Assembly (NCBI GenBank): GCA_041659085.1
Contig: JBAZYZ010000001.1
Location: forward strand, 12,945-76,944
Length of the DNA: 64,000 nt
Reading direction: 5' to 3'
Source of the DNA: JBAZYZ01 sp041659085
Lineage (GTDB): Bacteria; Patescibacteriota; Minisyncoccia; Phycocordibacterales; VMEP01
The position numbers and the translations under genes were made by a program. This document shows positions 1 to 8,202 of the stretch, piece after piece. Numbering within the stretch: position 1 is the first letter of the stretch; each line of letters opens with the position of its first letter. The notes under the pieces were generated by a model. The model made no database searches and was not told the DNA's origin. It worked only from the letters and a program-made list of their open reading frames with translations.

Positions 1-59
1 GCGCGAGGAGATTTCCAACAAAAGAGGCTAACAGTTCGACTGAGTTGGATATGTTTTAA
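1..59 (+). CDS. possible 3' end of an upstream gene (partial)
   Basis: An open frame entering from the left edge stops at TAA 57-59, immediately before a perfect terminator hairpin. A second frame stops at 29-31. Only about 18 codons are visible, so neither the frame nor a product can be assigned. The call rests on position alone: something transcribed from the left should end at this terminator. Confidence 0.2.
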   Translation, partial: ARRFPTKEANSSTELDMF

Positions 60-95
60 TAAGAAAAACGCCCCGATTGGGGCGTTTTTCTTATT
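58..95. terminator. bidirectional intrinsic terminator
   Basis: A perfect 17-bp inverted repeat (58-74 with 79-95) around a GATT loop has a GC core (CGCCCC/GGGGCG) flanked by A and T runs, so it can terminate transcription from either side. It closes whatever gene enters from the left. Confidence 0.85.
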
Positions 96-165
96 AAAAA
101 GAGGCAAGGTGACCCCTCTGTTTCTTGGTATTTTACGGTCTGGGGACATAAAACGCTCTCTGTTT

Positions 166-306
166 GACCCTGTGGCAGATTTTGGCGATGCGCCATGATG
201 GTGTTGTTGATTTAGCGGTATTTATCTGTGAGTTTTACTACCTTGTTTTTGGACATATTTCCGAGTGTTTTAAAGCCTTTCCGCCAAAGTTTACCGCGGG
301 GTTGAC
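166..306. repeat. imperfect inverted-repeat element, copy A
   Basis: The left arm starts GACCCTGTGGCAGATTTTGG at 166; the right arm at 282-306 is its approximate reverse complement and ends CGCGGGGTTGAC. The arms match those of copy B at 15873-15947, although the loop here is about 90 nt instead of 23. The last bases of the right arm form the -35 box of the promoter at 302-329. I see no convincing coding sequence in the loop. Confidence 0.6.
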
Positions 307-329
307 ATCGCTTTTCTTTCATATATACT
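302..329 (+). promoter_or_regulatory. strong sigma70 promoter, TTGACA-N16-TATACT
   Basis: A consensus -35 (302-307) and near-consensus -10 (324-329) are separated by 16 nt. Transcription should start near 336, into a short stretch that hits a terminator at 409-431 upstream of the 23S gene. It could drive a small RNA or leader, or be an attenuated 23S promoter. The -35 box is supplied by the right arm of repeat copy A. Confidence 0.7.
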
Positions 330-343
330 GTTCAAATCTAAGT

Positions 344-385
344 ATGTTTATTAACGAAAAACTAACCAACCGGCGTTTCAAATAA
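344..385 (+). CDS. possible 13-codon leader peptide
   Basis: ATG at 344 opens a 13-residue frame (MFINEKLTNRRFK) lying between the promoter at 302-329 and the terminator at 409-431. There is no SD motif before it. The arrangement promoter, short frame, terminator, large transcription unit resembles an attenuation leader, but the peptide shows no run of one amino acid that would mark it as such. It may be chance. Confidence 0.2.
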   Translation: MFINEKLTNRRFK

Positions 386-408
386 AGCCTTTTGTTAGGT
401 TTTGTCTG

Positions 409-431
409 AAACCGCCACAAGGCGGTTTTTT
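409..431 (+). terminator. intrinsic terminator upstream of 23S
   Basis: AAACCGCC (409-416), an ACAA loop and GGCGGTTT followed by further T residues form a standard rho-independent terminator. It lies about 75 nt after the predicted start of the 302-329 promoter and about 230 nt before 23S, so it either ends a short RNA or attenuates the rRNA transcript. Confidence 0.75.
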
Positions 432-659
432 AGTTGTAAACGTCTTAGCGTGTTCGTTGAAAATCGAATCCTGTTACCCGGTATATCCCAATTGTTATCT
501 GGGGTCTGATTACCGGAGTAAACAGAATGTGAGACCTCGTTTCCCTGATTGTAGGGGAAATGAGATGGCGTGACTGAAGGAAGCGGTTCCGGATGTCGCG
601 CAGCTTGCCCGAATTAATTTATTTAAGGCGGGTGAGTGCAATGGTTCTACATTTCCTAA
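432..659 (+). other. 23S rRNA leader, structured, no gene
   Basis: No coding sequence is seen. Two leader hairpins are visible: one with CTCGTTTCCC near 537 pairing GGGGAAATGAG, and one with GCGTGAC near 574 pairing GTCGCGC. The segment 643-659 (GGTTC..ATTTCCTAA) pairs with 4301-4318 (TTAGGAAAT..GAACC), forming the processing stem that brackets mature 23S. I found no clear second promoter here; a TTGAAA near 459 lacks a good -10. Confidence 0.55.
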
Positions 660-1153
660 TGGGAAATGTAAGAGCATACGGTGGATGCCTAGGCTCTAAA
701 AGGCGATGAAAGGCGTGGCGTGACTGCGATAAGCTTCGGGGAGGTGTCTAGCAACCTTTGATCCGGAGATTTCTGAATGAGGAAACTCAGCCTGCTTTAA
801 GCAGGTTATCCCGTCGCAAGACGGGAAGCATACCCAGGGAAGTGAAACATCTCAGTACCTGGAGGAAAATAAACTAAACAAGTATTCCCCTAATAGCGGC
901 GAGCGAACGGGGAGAAGCCCAAACCAAAGTCCGCAAGGATTTTGGGGTTGTAAGGCAGTGGCGCAAAATTTATTTTGGAAAAGTTAAAAAACGCGGTATT
1001 AACCGAATTTGCTGGAAAGCAAAACCCAAGGAGGTAACAGTCCTGTAGGTGAAAATACTCGCGTCTTTTCTGTCACTGTTCTTGAGTACCTCAAGACACG
1101 AATAGCTTGGGGGAATCCGCCGGAACTAACCGGCAAGGCTAAATACTTTTAGA

Positions 1154-1193
<40 letters not shown>

Positions 1194-1811
1194 CAGCCCG
1201 GTGAGGGCGGTGAAATAGACCTGAAACCGTATGCTTACAAGGTGTCAGAGCGGACATCTCACTTTTTTTCTGTGTGATTTTTGCACGGGGGAAAAGTGAG
1301 GTGTTCCGTCATGGCGTGCCTATTGAAGAATGAGCCAACGAGTTTATGTATGTTGCGTGGCTAAGCCGCAAAGCGGTGGAGCCTTAGGGAAACCGAGTGT
1401 TAATAGCGCGTTTGTAGCATGCATAAGACCCGAAGCCAGATGAGCTTACCATGAGCAGGGTGAAGTGCTGAGAAATCAGCATGGAGGCCCGAACCGGTTG
1501 GTCGTGCAATTCCATCGGATGACTTGTGGTAAGGAGTGAAAAGCTAATCGAATCTGGTAATAGCTGGTTCTCTCCGAAATAGTTTTAGGACTAGCGTCGA
1601 GGTTACCCTCTGGGGGTAGAGCACTGGAAGGACAGAACAGGGAGAAATCTCGTCTGTCCTATCAAACTCCGAATACCAGAGGCCACTACTCGGCAGTAAG
1701 ACCATGGGGGCGAAGCTCCATTGGTCAAAAGGGCAACAGCCCAGATCTCCAGTTAAGGTCCCTAAATTCATGTTCAGTGCAAGTGAGGAGGTGAGATTTC
1801 TCCGACAATGA

Positions 1812-1843
<32 letters not shown>

Positions 1844-2769
1844 GAAAGCGTAACAGCTCACTCATCAAGAGATCTCGCACCGTAGATAATCGGGGCTTAA
1901 ACATGATACCGAAACTGAGGGCTTGTGCGTGGCACAGAGTTTTAAATATTTAGATTATTTAAATTTCTGTGTCACGCAGGAGCGGTAGGAGAGCATTCCA
2001 TTCTGCTGTGAAGGACAAGGGGTAACCCAATCTGGAGCGTATGGAAGAGAGAATGTTGGCACAAGTAACCGCAATAGGGGTGAGATCCCCCTACGCCGAA
2101 AGACTAAGGTTTCCTTCGCGATGTTGATCAGCGAAGGGTTAGTCGGGCCTAAGGGGCTGGCGAAAGCCGTACCCGATGGACACATGGTTAATATTCCATG
2201 ACTTTGTTTGCGTGCGATGGGATGACGGAGTTTAGTATGAAGATCGTGTTATTGGATTTACGTTCGTGCTGTGAGGTCGTGTTCCAGGCAAATCCGGAGC
2301 GCTGTCTTTAATGACAAGTCCAAGCAGAGCGAAAAGCTGGGGGTCTCCCTCGGCGATTCTTCAAAGCAAGCTTTCAAGAAAACTCTCTAAGCATAACGCA
2401 AGCGAAACCGTACCGTAAACCGACACAGGTAGTCAGGTCGAGAAGACCAAGGCGAACGAGTGATCGTTTCCCAAGGAACTAGGCAAAAAAGCAGCCGTAA
2501 CTTCGGAATAAGGCTTGCCTCCATCACGTTCCTCGTGATGATTAGTTCATAATGTTCGAGCAAAAAAATTACAATGAACGGATTCATCGCGCGTAGCGTG
2601 ATGGAGGCCGCAGCGAAAGTATCTCAAGCGACTGTTTATCAAAAACACAGCTCCCTGCGAACTCGTAAGAGGATGTATAGGGGGTGACACTTGACCAATG
2701 CCAGAAGGTCAAATATCGGTGGTCTTTCTCTGCCGCAAGGCAGGGAAAGGCTGGCTGATATAAGCCCTG

Positions 2770-2834
<65 letters not shown>

Positions 2835-3111
2835 GCGCACGAATAGTGTAACGACTTGAGAACTGTCTCGGGAAATAGCTCGGTGAAAATACAATACCGG
2901 TGAAGATGCCGGTTACCTACAGTTAGACGAAAAGACCCCAGGAGCTTTACTATAGCTTGATATTGAACATATTTTAACACTGCGTAGCATAGATGGGAGA
3001 CTTTGAAGCGAGGGTTTCGGTTCTCGTGGAGTCAACAGTGAAATACCATTCTTTTTTGAGGTATGTTCTAACCAACGCGGCAAAAACGCGCTGGGACAGT
3101 ATCTGGTGGGT

Positions 3112-3152
<41 letters not shown>

Positions 3153-3467
3153 GTTTATTAAGGTCAGCTAGGCGCGAATGGAAACCGTGCCGATAGTGTA
3201 AGGGCATAAGCTGGCTTGACTGTGAGGCGTGCATGCCGAGCAGGTGCGAAAGCAGAACCTAGTGAACCGACAACTCGCATTAGATGCGGTTGAAGATTAA
3301 CGGATAAAAGCTACCCTGGGGATAACAGGCTAGTTCCGCCTAAGAGTTCATATCGACGGCGGAGTTCGGCACCTCGATGTCGGCCCATCTTATCCTGGTG
3401 GTGGAGAAGCTACCAAGGGTTTGGCTGTTCGCCAATTAAAAAGATACGCGAGCTGGGTTCAAACCGT

Positions 3468-4013
3468 AGAGCAATTAAGAATTTCTTGATTGTTCTTAGT
3501 TTGAGCCCGGGGAGATAAGACTAAACTTATCGAAAAGACATCAATCACGGCGGCCCCGGTTAGAAATAATCGCGGGAGAAGCTGACTAATATCGGGAAAG
3601 TCCACCACAAATTTCGTGCGGGATAATTCCGAGGGAAGTAAATAATTGTGAATTTCATAGAGGGAGATCAATTCCTCAAAAACTGGACGATGTACGCGCT
3701 CAGATGCGCACAAAGCCACCATCAGGAGATGTTCCTGGCGGGAATAATTGAGAGCGCGAAAACGTTTGCGCATTCATAATGTCTCGCTATACGTCCGCCA
3801 CCTGTCGGTGGTGCGCCAATAGGCGTACATCGTCCACCAGAGACCAGGCAATGAAATACGCTTGGTCCTTCTATGAAATTCATAATTAAACACACCCGTA
3901 GAGACTAAACGTCAGCACACTTGATTAAAATTAAGTTAATGCTATAGTCCGATCCCTTTAGCAATAAAGGTTCACACGGTTTGGAAACCAGAGTGTGATG
4001 TAAAACAATAATG
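3468..4013 (+). other. group I intron in 23S rRNA at E. coli position 2593
   Basis: The exon sequence breaks after AAACCGT (3467) and resumes with CGTGAGACAGG (4014). Joining them restores the conserved CCGTCGTGAGACAG of helix 93, matching E. coli up to U2593. The 5' exon ends in U and the intron ends in G (4013), as required for group I splicing. Core elements are visible: P3 GCTGAC (3581-3586) with GTCAGC (3911-3916); the P element ATCGGGAAAG (3591) and Q-like AATTCCGAGGG (3626) forming P4; P7 AGACTA (3902-3907) with TAGTC in GCTATAGTCCGATCC (3941-3955); and a P9 hairpin near 3955-3970. The P1 helix was not resolved with certainty. This is the site of the Chlamydomonas chloroplast I-CreI intron, and the joined exons closely match the known I-CreI target. 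Confidence 0.88.
3648..3779 (+). pseudogene. degenerate LAGLIDADG homing-endonuclease remnant in the intron
   Basis: Inside the intron between the P6 region and P7, a 43-codon forward frame contains EMFLAGIIESAKTFAHS before a stop. FLAGIIES resembles the first LAGLIDADG helix, but the following acidic catalytic position appears to be Ala instead of Asp or Glu, and the frame ends at once. Downstream (about 3780-3885) other frames run short. I infer an eroded endonuclease ORF; the match is a single motif, so chance similarity is possible. Confidence 0.35.
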
Positions 4014-4359
4014 CGTGAGACAGGTTGGTTTCCTATCTACTGTAGGCGTTGATTATTGAGGAGAGTCGTTCCTAGTACGAGAGGACCGGAATGAATTGAC
4101 CTCTGGTGTATCGGCTGTCGTGCCAACGGCATTGCCGAGTAGCTATGTCGAGAATGGATAACCTCTGAAAGCATCTAAGAGGGAAGCCAGCTCCAAGATT
4201 AGTAATCGTTTGAGGACCCTAAGAGATGATTAGGTTGATAGGCTTTAGATGTACGCACAGTAATGTGTTTAGTCGAGAAGTACTAAGTGTCCGATTCCTG
4301 TTAGGAAATGTGCGAACCATTGCAAAAATACAATTAAAAAGAGTCGCGGAAAAAATTCC

Positions 4360-4400
4360 GCGCCTCGCACAAGCGCGTGACGCGCGTTTATGCGAGGCGC
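4360..4400 (+). other. 23S-tRNA spacer processing hairpin
   Basis: GCGCCTCGCA (4360-4369) pairs perfectly with TGCGAGGCGC (4391-4400), with a nested GCGCG/CGCGC stem. An alternative hairpin CGCGGAA/TTCCGCG overlaps it at 4345-4363. It lies between 23S and tRNA-Ala and is probably a processing site for the polycistronic rRNA transcript. Confidence 0.6.
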
Positions 4401-4412
4401 GAAAGTGTTTTG

Positions 4413-4488
4413 GGGTCTGTAGCTCAGTTGGGAGAGCGCTACGATGGCATCGTAGAGGTCACCGGTTCGATCCCGGTCGGGTCCACCA
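4413..4488 (+). tRNA. tRNA-Ala (anticodon GGC)
   Basis: The cloverleaf is complete: acceptor GGGTCTG/CGGGTCC, D stem GCTC/GAGC, anticodon stem CTACG/CGTAG with loop ATGGCAT, and T stem ACCGG/CCGGT with TTCGATC. Discriminator A and CCA are encoded. It is the first tRNA after 23S in the operon. Confidence 0.93.
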
Positions 4489-4532
4489 AAACATTTTTCG
4501 CCTCAAAGTTCGTCCCCGGCGAAAGTCGGCGA

Positions 4533-4605
4533 GTGGCCATAGCTCAGCCTGGCAGAGCATCGGGCTCATACCCCAATGTCCTTGGTTCAAATCCAAGTGG
4601 CTACT
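4533..4605 (+). tRNA. tRNA-Met (anticodon CAT), initiator-like
   Basis: Acceptor GTGGCCA/TGGCTAC, D stem GCTC/GAGC, anticodon loop CTCATAC and T stem CTTGG/CCAAG fold as a tRNA. Three consecutive G:C pairs at the bottom of the anticodon stem (GGG/CCC) are the initiator hallmark. However, position 1:72 is a G:C pair, not the usual initiator mismatch, position 28:42 is a C.A mismatch, the discriminator appears to be T, and CCA is not encoded. Initiator versus elongator is therefore not settled. Confidence 0.8.
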
Positions 4606-4627
4606 CGGTTTAGATTTTTAAAAAAGT

Positions 4628-4701
4628 CGGGGTGTAGCTCAGCCCGGTAGAGCGTCTCCTCGGGGAGGAGAATGTCGGGGGTTCGAATCCCTTCACCGCG
4701 A
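4628..4701 (+). tRNA. tRNA-Pro (anticodon GGG)
   Basis: Acceptor CGGGGTG/CACCGCG (one G.G mismatch), D stem GCTC/GAGC, anticodon stem TCTCC/GGAGA with loop TCGGGGA, and a T arm GGGGG/CCCTT. C1:G72, A73 and G37 fit proline identity. Position 33 is C instead of the near-universal U, which is unusual. CCA is not encoded (ACCC follows). Confidence 0.8.
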
Positions 4702-4789
4702 CCCGCCCGAACGGATTCATCCGGTAGGGCCACAGTTCTTTGTTTTATTTTTTTAACTCATTTTCGCGCAACTTAGCGCGTGATTGAGT

Positions 4790-4908
4790 GTCTTGTTCTG
4801 GTGATTTAATACAAGGGTCACACCTCTTCCCATTCCGAACAGAGTCGTTAAGCCTTGCTATCGCGATGATACTCCTTGCGGGGAAAGTAGCTATCGCCAG
4901 AACAAGAT
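4790..4908 (+). rRNA. rrf: 5S ribosomal RNA
   Basis: TCTTGTTCTGG at the 5' end pairs with CCAGAACAAGA at the 3' end. Between them lie the loop B/C sequence GGGTCACACCTCTTCCCATT, CCGAACAGAG and the GCGATGATACTCC segment typical of 5S. It follows tRNA-Pro and precedes a terminator. An open frame running through it is not real. Confidence 0.92.
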
Positions 4909-4918
4909 ACTCAAAAGT

Positions 4919-4945
4919 AAAAAACGCCCAAGAGGGCGTTTTTTA
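4919..4945 (+). terminator. terminator of the 23S-tRNA-5S operon
   Basis: AAAACGCCC, an AAGA loop and GGGCGTTTTTT lie just after the 5S helix. Confidence 0.88.
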
Positions 4946-4982
4946 CTTGCCTACAAAGGTCAAAAGCTATAAGCTGGAAGTT

Positions 4983-5756
4983 ATGGATTGGTCCACGAAG
5001 AGAAAACTTACATACCTTTCAATTTTATTGCTCGTCATTTTGGTGGTCGCCGCTTATTTTCTGTACCCATTGTTTATAGAAAATCCGACCTGCTCCGACG
5101 GGAAACAAAATGGCGATGAAGTCGGAGTAGACTGCGGCGGTATATGCAACAATTTTTGCGCTTCCCAGGTCCGCCCCCTTAGTATTATTTGGCAGCGTTC
5201 GTTTGAGGTTGCGCCCGGCATTTATGACGTTCTCGGATACGTGGAAAATCAAAACGCTGACGCCGGGGTGTCATCCCTTCTTTACAGGTTCAAACTCTAC
5301 GATGATAAAAATGTTCTTATTGCCGAGCGCGATGGAAAAACTTTCATTGGACCTAATCAGTCCGGGGCAATATTTAGCGGCGGCATAAATACGGGAGAGA
5401 GGATTCCTAAGCTCGTTTATTTGGAATTTGAAGATTATCAATGGACAAAGATAGACCCGCGTTTTTTGAAAATAAATTTTTCAGTTAAAAATCAGCAACT
5501 ACTCAATGCTTCAACCAGCCCGCGATTGGCTGTTTCCGTGGGAAACGAATCTCTTACTGATTTAAGAAATGTTGAGGCAGCCGCGATTTTGCGCGACCAG
5601 GATGACAATGCCATCGCGGTAAGCAATACGGTTATAGAAAGTCTGCCCAAACAAAGTTCCAAGGATATTTTTTTCACCTGGCTGACTCCGCTCGAATTGC
5701 CTGTCGCAAGGATTGAGATAATTCCGCGTGTTAACCCCTTTACGGTTTCTTATTAG
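4983..5756 (+). CDS. membrane-anchored extracytoplasmic protein with Cys-rich DCGG motif
   Basis: The 257-residue product has one N-terminal transmembrane segment (about residues 9-31) and a soluble extracytoplasmic part. Right after the membrane segment, residues 37-55 hold a Cys-rich motif, CSDGKQNGDE..DCGGIC, with four cysteines counting Cys59. I know this CxDGxxNGxE..DCGGxC pattern from secreted and CPR surface proteins; its function is not established. The rest is beta-rich with no catalytic motif I recognise. ATG 4983 is chosen because longer frames would run through the 5S gene and its terminator. There is no SD; a TATAAG lies 9 nt before the ATG. The next gene, rodA, starts 23 nt downstream. 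Confidence 0.75.
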   Translation: MDWSTKRKLTYLSILLLVILVVAAYFLYPLFIENPTCSDGKQNGDEVGVDCGGICNNFCASQVRPLSIIWQRSFEVAPGIYDVLGYVENQNADAGVSSLLYRFKLYDDKNVLIAERDGKTFIGPNQSGAIFSGGINTGERIPKLVYLEFEDYQWTKIDPRFLKINFSVKNQQLLNASTSPRLAVSVGNESLTDLRNVEAAAILRDQDDNAIAVSNTVIESLPKQSSKDIFFTWLTPLELPVARIEIIPRVNPFTVSY

Positions 5757-5763
5757 ATATTTT

Positions 5764-5772
5764 TGGTATATT
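5764..5772 (+). promoter_or_regulatory. extended -10 promoter, leaderless geometry (rodA)
   Basis: TGGTATATT is an extended -10 (TGn + TATATT). Its last base is 6 nt before the rodA ATG at 5779, so transcription would start at or next to the start codon. No good -35 is visible, as is common with extended -10 promoters. Confidence 0.55.
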
Positions 5773-5778
5773 GAGGAC

Positions 5779-6915
5779 ATGGTTTTACCGGTATTCGCTC
5801 GAAGAATAATAAGCGGTGTTGATTGGATTTTATTTTTTGCGGTTTTACCGCTTCTGTTTTTTGGCCTGGTGACGATGAGTTCGTTTACTGACGCCAATAT
5901 GTTTTTTGAAAAACAGCTTATCTGGATTGCTGTCGGGCTGTTTTTCTTTTTTCTGTTTGCTTCTATAGACGCGGGACCGCTTAAAAAAACCGGATTTTTG
6001 GTTTCTCTCTTTGCTTTTGCCTTGGCGCTCCTTCTCCTGGTGGCTTTTACGGGCAGCGCCGTTAAAGGCGCCAGAAGCTGGTTTAACCTCGGGTTTTTTT
6101 CGTTTGAGCCGGCCGATCCGGTAAAACTCTTGATTATACTGATGCTTGCCAAGTATTTTTCCAGGCGCCATGTTGAAATAGCCCACTATAAGCATATTCT
6201 AATTTCCGGTTTGTATGCCTTCATACCGTTCATTCTCATAATGCTTCAGCCCGATTTTGGTTCCGGGTTGATTATTTTTCTTATTTGGCTCGGCATGGTT
6301 ATGGTTTCCGGGGTTTCCAAAAAACACCTTTTTATAATCTTTTCCATAGGTGTTATTTCTTTTGGGATGCTTTGGATGTTTGTGTTCAAGCCGTATCAAA
6401 AAAACCGCATTTTGACTTTCATACATCCGTTAACCGACATTCGCGGCGCCGGGTACAATGCTTACCAGTCCACTATTGCCGTAGGCTCCGGAGAGATTTG
6501 GGGAAAGGGGATAGGGTATGGCACCCAATCCCGCCTCAAGTTCTTGCCCGAGTACGAGACTGATTTCGTATTCGCGGCTTTTGCCGAGGAGTGGGGTTTT
6601 GCGGGGATATTTCTTTTTTTTCTGCTTATCGGCATTGTCATTTGGCGTATTTTGACTAATGCGCTGATTGGGGCGACCAATTTTGAAATGCTTTTTGGCA
6701 TGGGCCTCGCGATATTTTTTATGAGCCACATAATCGTTAATGTCGGCATGAACATAGGCCTTCTTCCCGTAACGGGAATTCCGCTGCCATTTATGAGTTA
6801 CGGCGGTTCACACTTGGTAACCGAATTTATCGGGTTGGGAGTGCTTATGAGCATGCGTCGCAACAGCAGGGCCGCTCATCGCGATGCCATGAAGAATGAA
6901 TTCTTGGGGATTTAG
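5779..6915 (+). CDS. rodA: SEDS peptidoglycan glycosyltransferase RodA/FtsW
   Basis: This 378-residue polytopic protein polymerises lipid II into glycan strands together with a class B penicillin-binding protein. It has about ten hydrophobic segments and the SEDS signatures: FSFEPADPVKL-like loop, AEEWGF near residues 270-276, and GIPLPFMSYGGS near 333-344. The latter is the hallmark of RodA/FtsW. Length fits the family (about 370-400). RodA is preferred over FtsW because the protein lacks the long cytoplasmic tails common in FtsW, but this is a weak distinction. The start ATG 5779 lies 6 nt after an extended -10 box. Its stop overlaps the convergent glycosyltransferase gene by 4 nt. Confidence 0.9.
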   Translation: MVLPVFARRIISGVDWILFFAVLPLLFFGLVTMSSFTDANMFFEKQLIWIAVGLFFFFLFASIDAGPLKKTGFLVSLFAFALALLLLVAFTGSAVKGARSWFNLGFFSFEPADPVKLLIILMLAKYFSRRHVEIAHYKHILISGLYAFIPFILIMLQPDFGSGLIIFLIWLGMVMVSGVSKKHLFIIFSIGVISFGMLWMFVFKPYQKNRILTFIHPLTDIRGAGYNAYQSTIAVGSGEIWGKGIGYGTQSRLKFLPEYETDFVFAAFAEEWGFAGIFLFFLLIGIVIWRILTNALIGATNFEMLFGMGLAIFFMSHIIVNVGMNIGLLPVTGIPLPFMSYGGSHLVTEFIGLGVLMSMRRNSRAAHRDAMKNEFLGI

Positions 6916-8117
6916 GCCCCGTACAGTTCTTCGGTTTTTTTCATCATTTCGCCCAATGAAAATCTATCGGCTATTTTACGGGAAAGATTCTCTCCAAATT
7001 CTGAGGCGCGTTCCGGATTCTCAGACATGAATAAAATAGCCATAGCAAGTTCCTTGGGTTGCCGTGGGCGGACCAGTATTCCGGTTTTCATATCTTCAAT
7101 AATCTCCGGCACGCCCCCCACTGAGGTGGCGACAACAGGCATACCGGCGGCTCCCGCTTCCAATATTGAAATGCTCAACGCCTCGGTGATTGAAGGCAGC
7201 AGGAAAATGTCAAAAGCCTTTAGAAGCCTGGAGGCTTCATCCACAAAGCCCGCCAATTTAACAACTTTGGAAAGATTGTGCCTGGATACGAGTTTTTCCA
7301 GGCGTTTTTTTTCCTCACCTTCTCCAAATATGGTGTAGGAAATATTCCTCTTCTCTTTCTTTATTATCGACATGGCTTCTATTGCGTAAGACAGCCCTTT
7401 ATTCTTGTGCAGTTCCGCGATTGTCACTACGCGGAGTGTTTTTTCTTCCCCGATATTTTTTAATTTTCCTCCAAGCGCCGCGATAGCTTCGTCTTTAGGC
7501 AGCGCGGGAGACAGAGATACTCCGTTCCAGATAACGCGCATTTTTTTATCCGGCAGGAACAGTTTAGGAGCCGTGTCGGCTATGTTTTTTGAAACGGCTA
7601 TTGTCTCGTGGGACAATATGATAGTCAGCCATGCCAGCAATTTTATTACTATCTTTGAAAAGAAAGAGCGTTCTTCGTTGAAGGCCCAACCATGTGCCGT
7701 GAAGATAATTTTGGTTTTTAGTCCGTATTCTCCGCTTTTCAGGAAAAGATTTAAAAAGGAAACCGATAAATTATAAGTTCGTCCGGCGAGAGCGCCCAGT
7801 CCGCCTATTTTGGAACTGTTTAAATGCACGATGTCAGGCCGCTCTTTCCCGTAGAGGCGGAGTAGGCGATAGAATACGTAAAATTCATCAAAAAACTTTA
7901 TATCCCGGTCAAGTCTCGGGATAGTGACTACCCTCACGTTTGATTTTTGCAGCTTGTCTTTTAGAGCCCCCTTTCCGCCAAGCGCCACCATGGTCTCAAA
8001 CTCCGCCCGGGGAATGCCTGTGGCCAAGTCGTAAAGATAGCGCTGCGCGCCGCCCCAATTTGACTTGGTTATGACGTATAAAACTTTCCTTTTCCCGTGT
8101 CTTTTCCCTGTACCCAT
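6912..8117 (-). CDS. glycosyltransferase family 4
   Basis: The 401-residue GT-B enzyme begins KVLYVITKSNWGGAQRY, the donor/acceptor glycine-rich loop of GT4 enzymes acting on lipid-linked or surface glycans. The C-terminal half carries the EX7E motif in ITEALSISILEAGAAGMP followed by VVATSVGGVPEI. The start at 8117 is chosen because the preceding upstream residues are not family-like. A possible -10 TACAAT lies 11 nt upstream. It converges with rodA (4-nt overlap) and diverges from the sugar-phosphate transferase gene at 8203, with which it may share a glycan pathway. Sugar specificity cannot be read. Confidence 0.85.
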   Translation of the reverse strand: MGTGKRHGKRKVLYVITKSNWGGAQRYLYDLATGIPRAEFETMVALGGKGALKDKLQKSNVRVVTIPRLDRDIKFFDEFYVFYRLLRLYGKERPDIVHLNSSKIGGLGALAGRTYNLSVSFLNLFLKSGEYGLKTKIIFTAHGWAFNEERSFFSKIVIKLLAWLTIILSHETIAVSKNIADTAPKLFLPDKKMRVIWNGVSLSPALPKDEAIAALGGKLKNIGEEKTLRVVTIAELHKNKGLSYAIEAMSIIKKEKRNISYTIFGEGEEKKRLEKLVSRHNLSKVVKLAGFVDEASRLLKAFDIFLLPSITEALSISILEAGAAGMPVVATSVGGVPEIIEDMKTGILVRPRQPKELAMAILFMSENPERASEFGENLSRKIADRFSLGEMMKKTEELYGA

Positions 8118-8202
8118 ATATTTATGAGATTGTAACGCTATTTCAGTTATTGCGAAAGGATGACCTTGTCTAAGGCATATTTTGCGGTAGTATTGTGTGG
8201 TA

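Noticed and set aside
164..385. 73-codon frame upstream of 23S
   Set aside because: It runs through the repeat element and the promoter; only its last 13 codons lie in the predicted transcript.
3459..3773. 104-codon open frame on the minus strand over the 23S intron
   Set aside because: It overlaps 23S exon bases and the intron core (P3, P4, P6), has no LAGLIDADG or other motif, and runs antisense to the rRNA.
4226..4621. Open frames across the 23S end and tRNA-Ala/tRNA-Met
   Set aside because: They are translations of structural RNA genes that fold perfectly; no coding signal.
4788..4982. Upstream extension of the membrane protein gene at 4983
   Set aside because: The extra 65 codons read through the 5S rRNA and its terminator.
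5562..6755. Several minus-strand open frames over rodA
   Set aside because: They are antisense shadows of a hydrophobic gene, Lys/Arg-rich with no motif.
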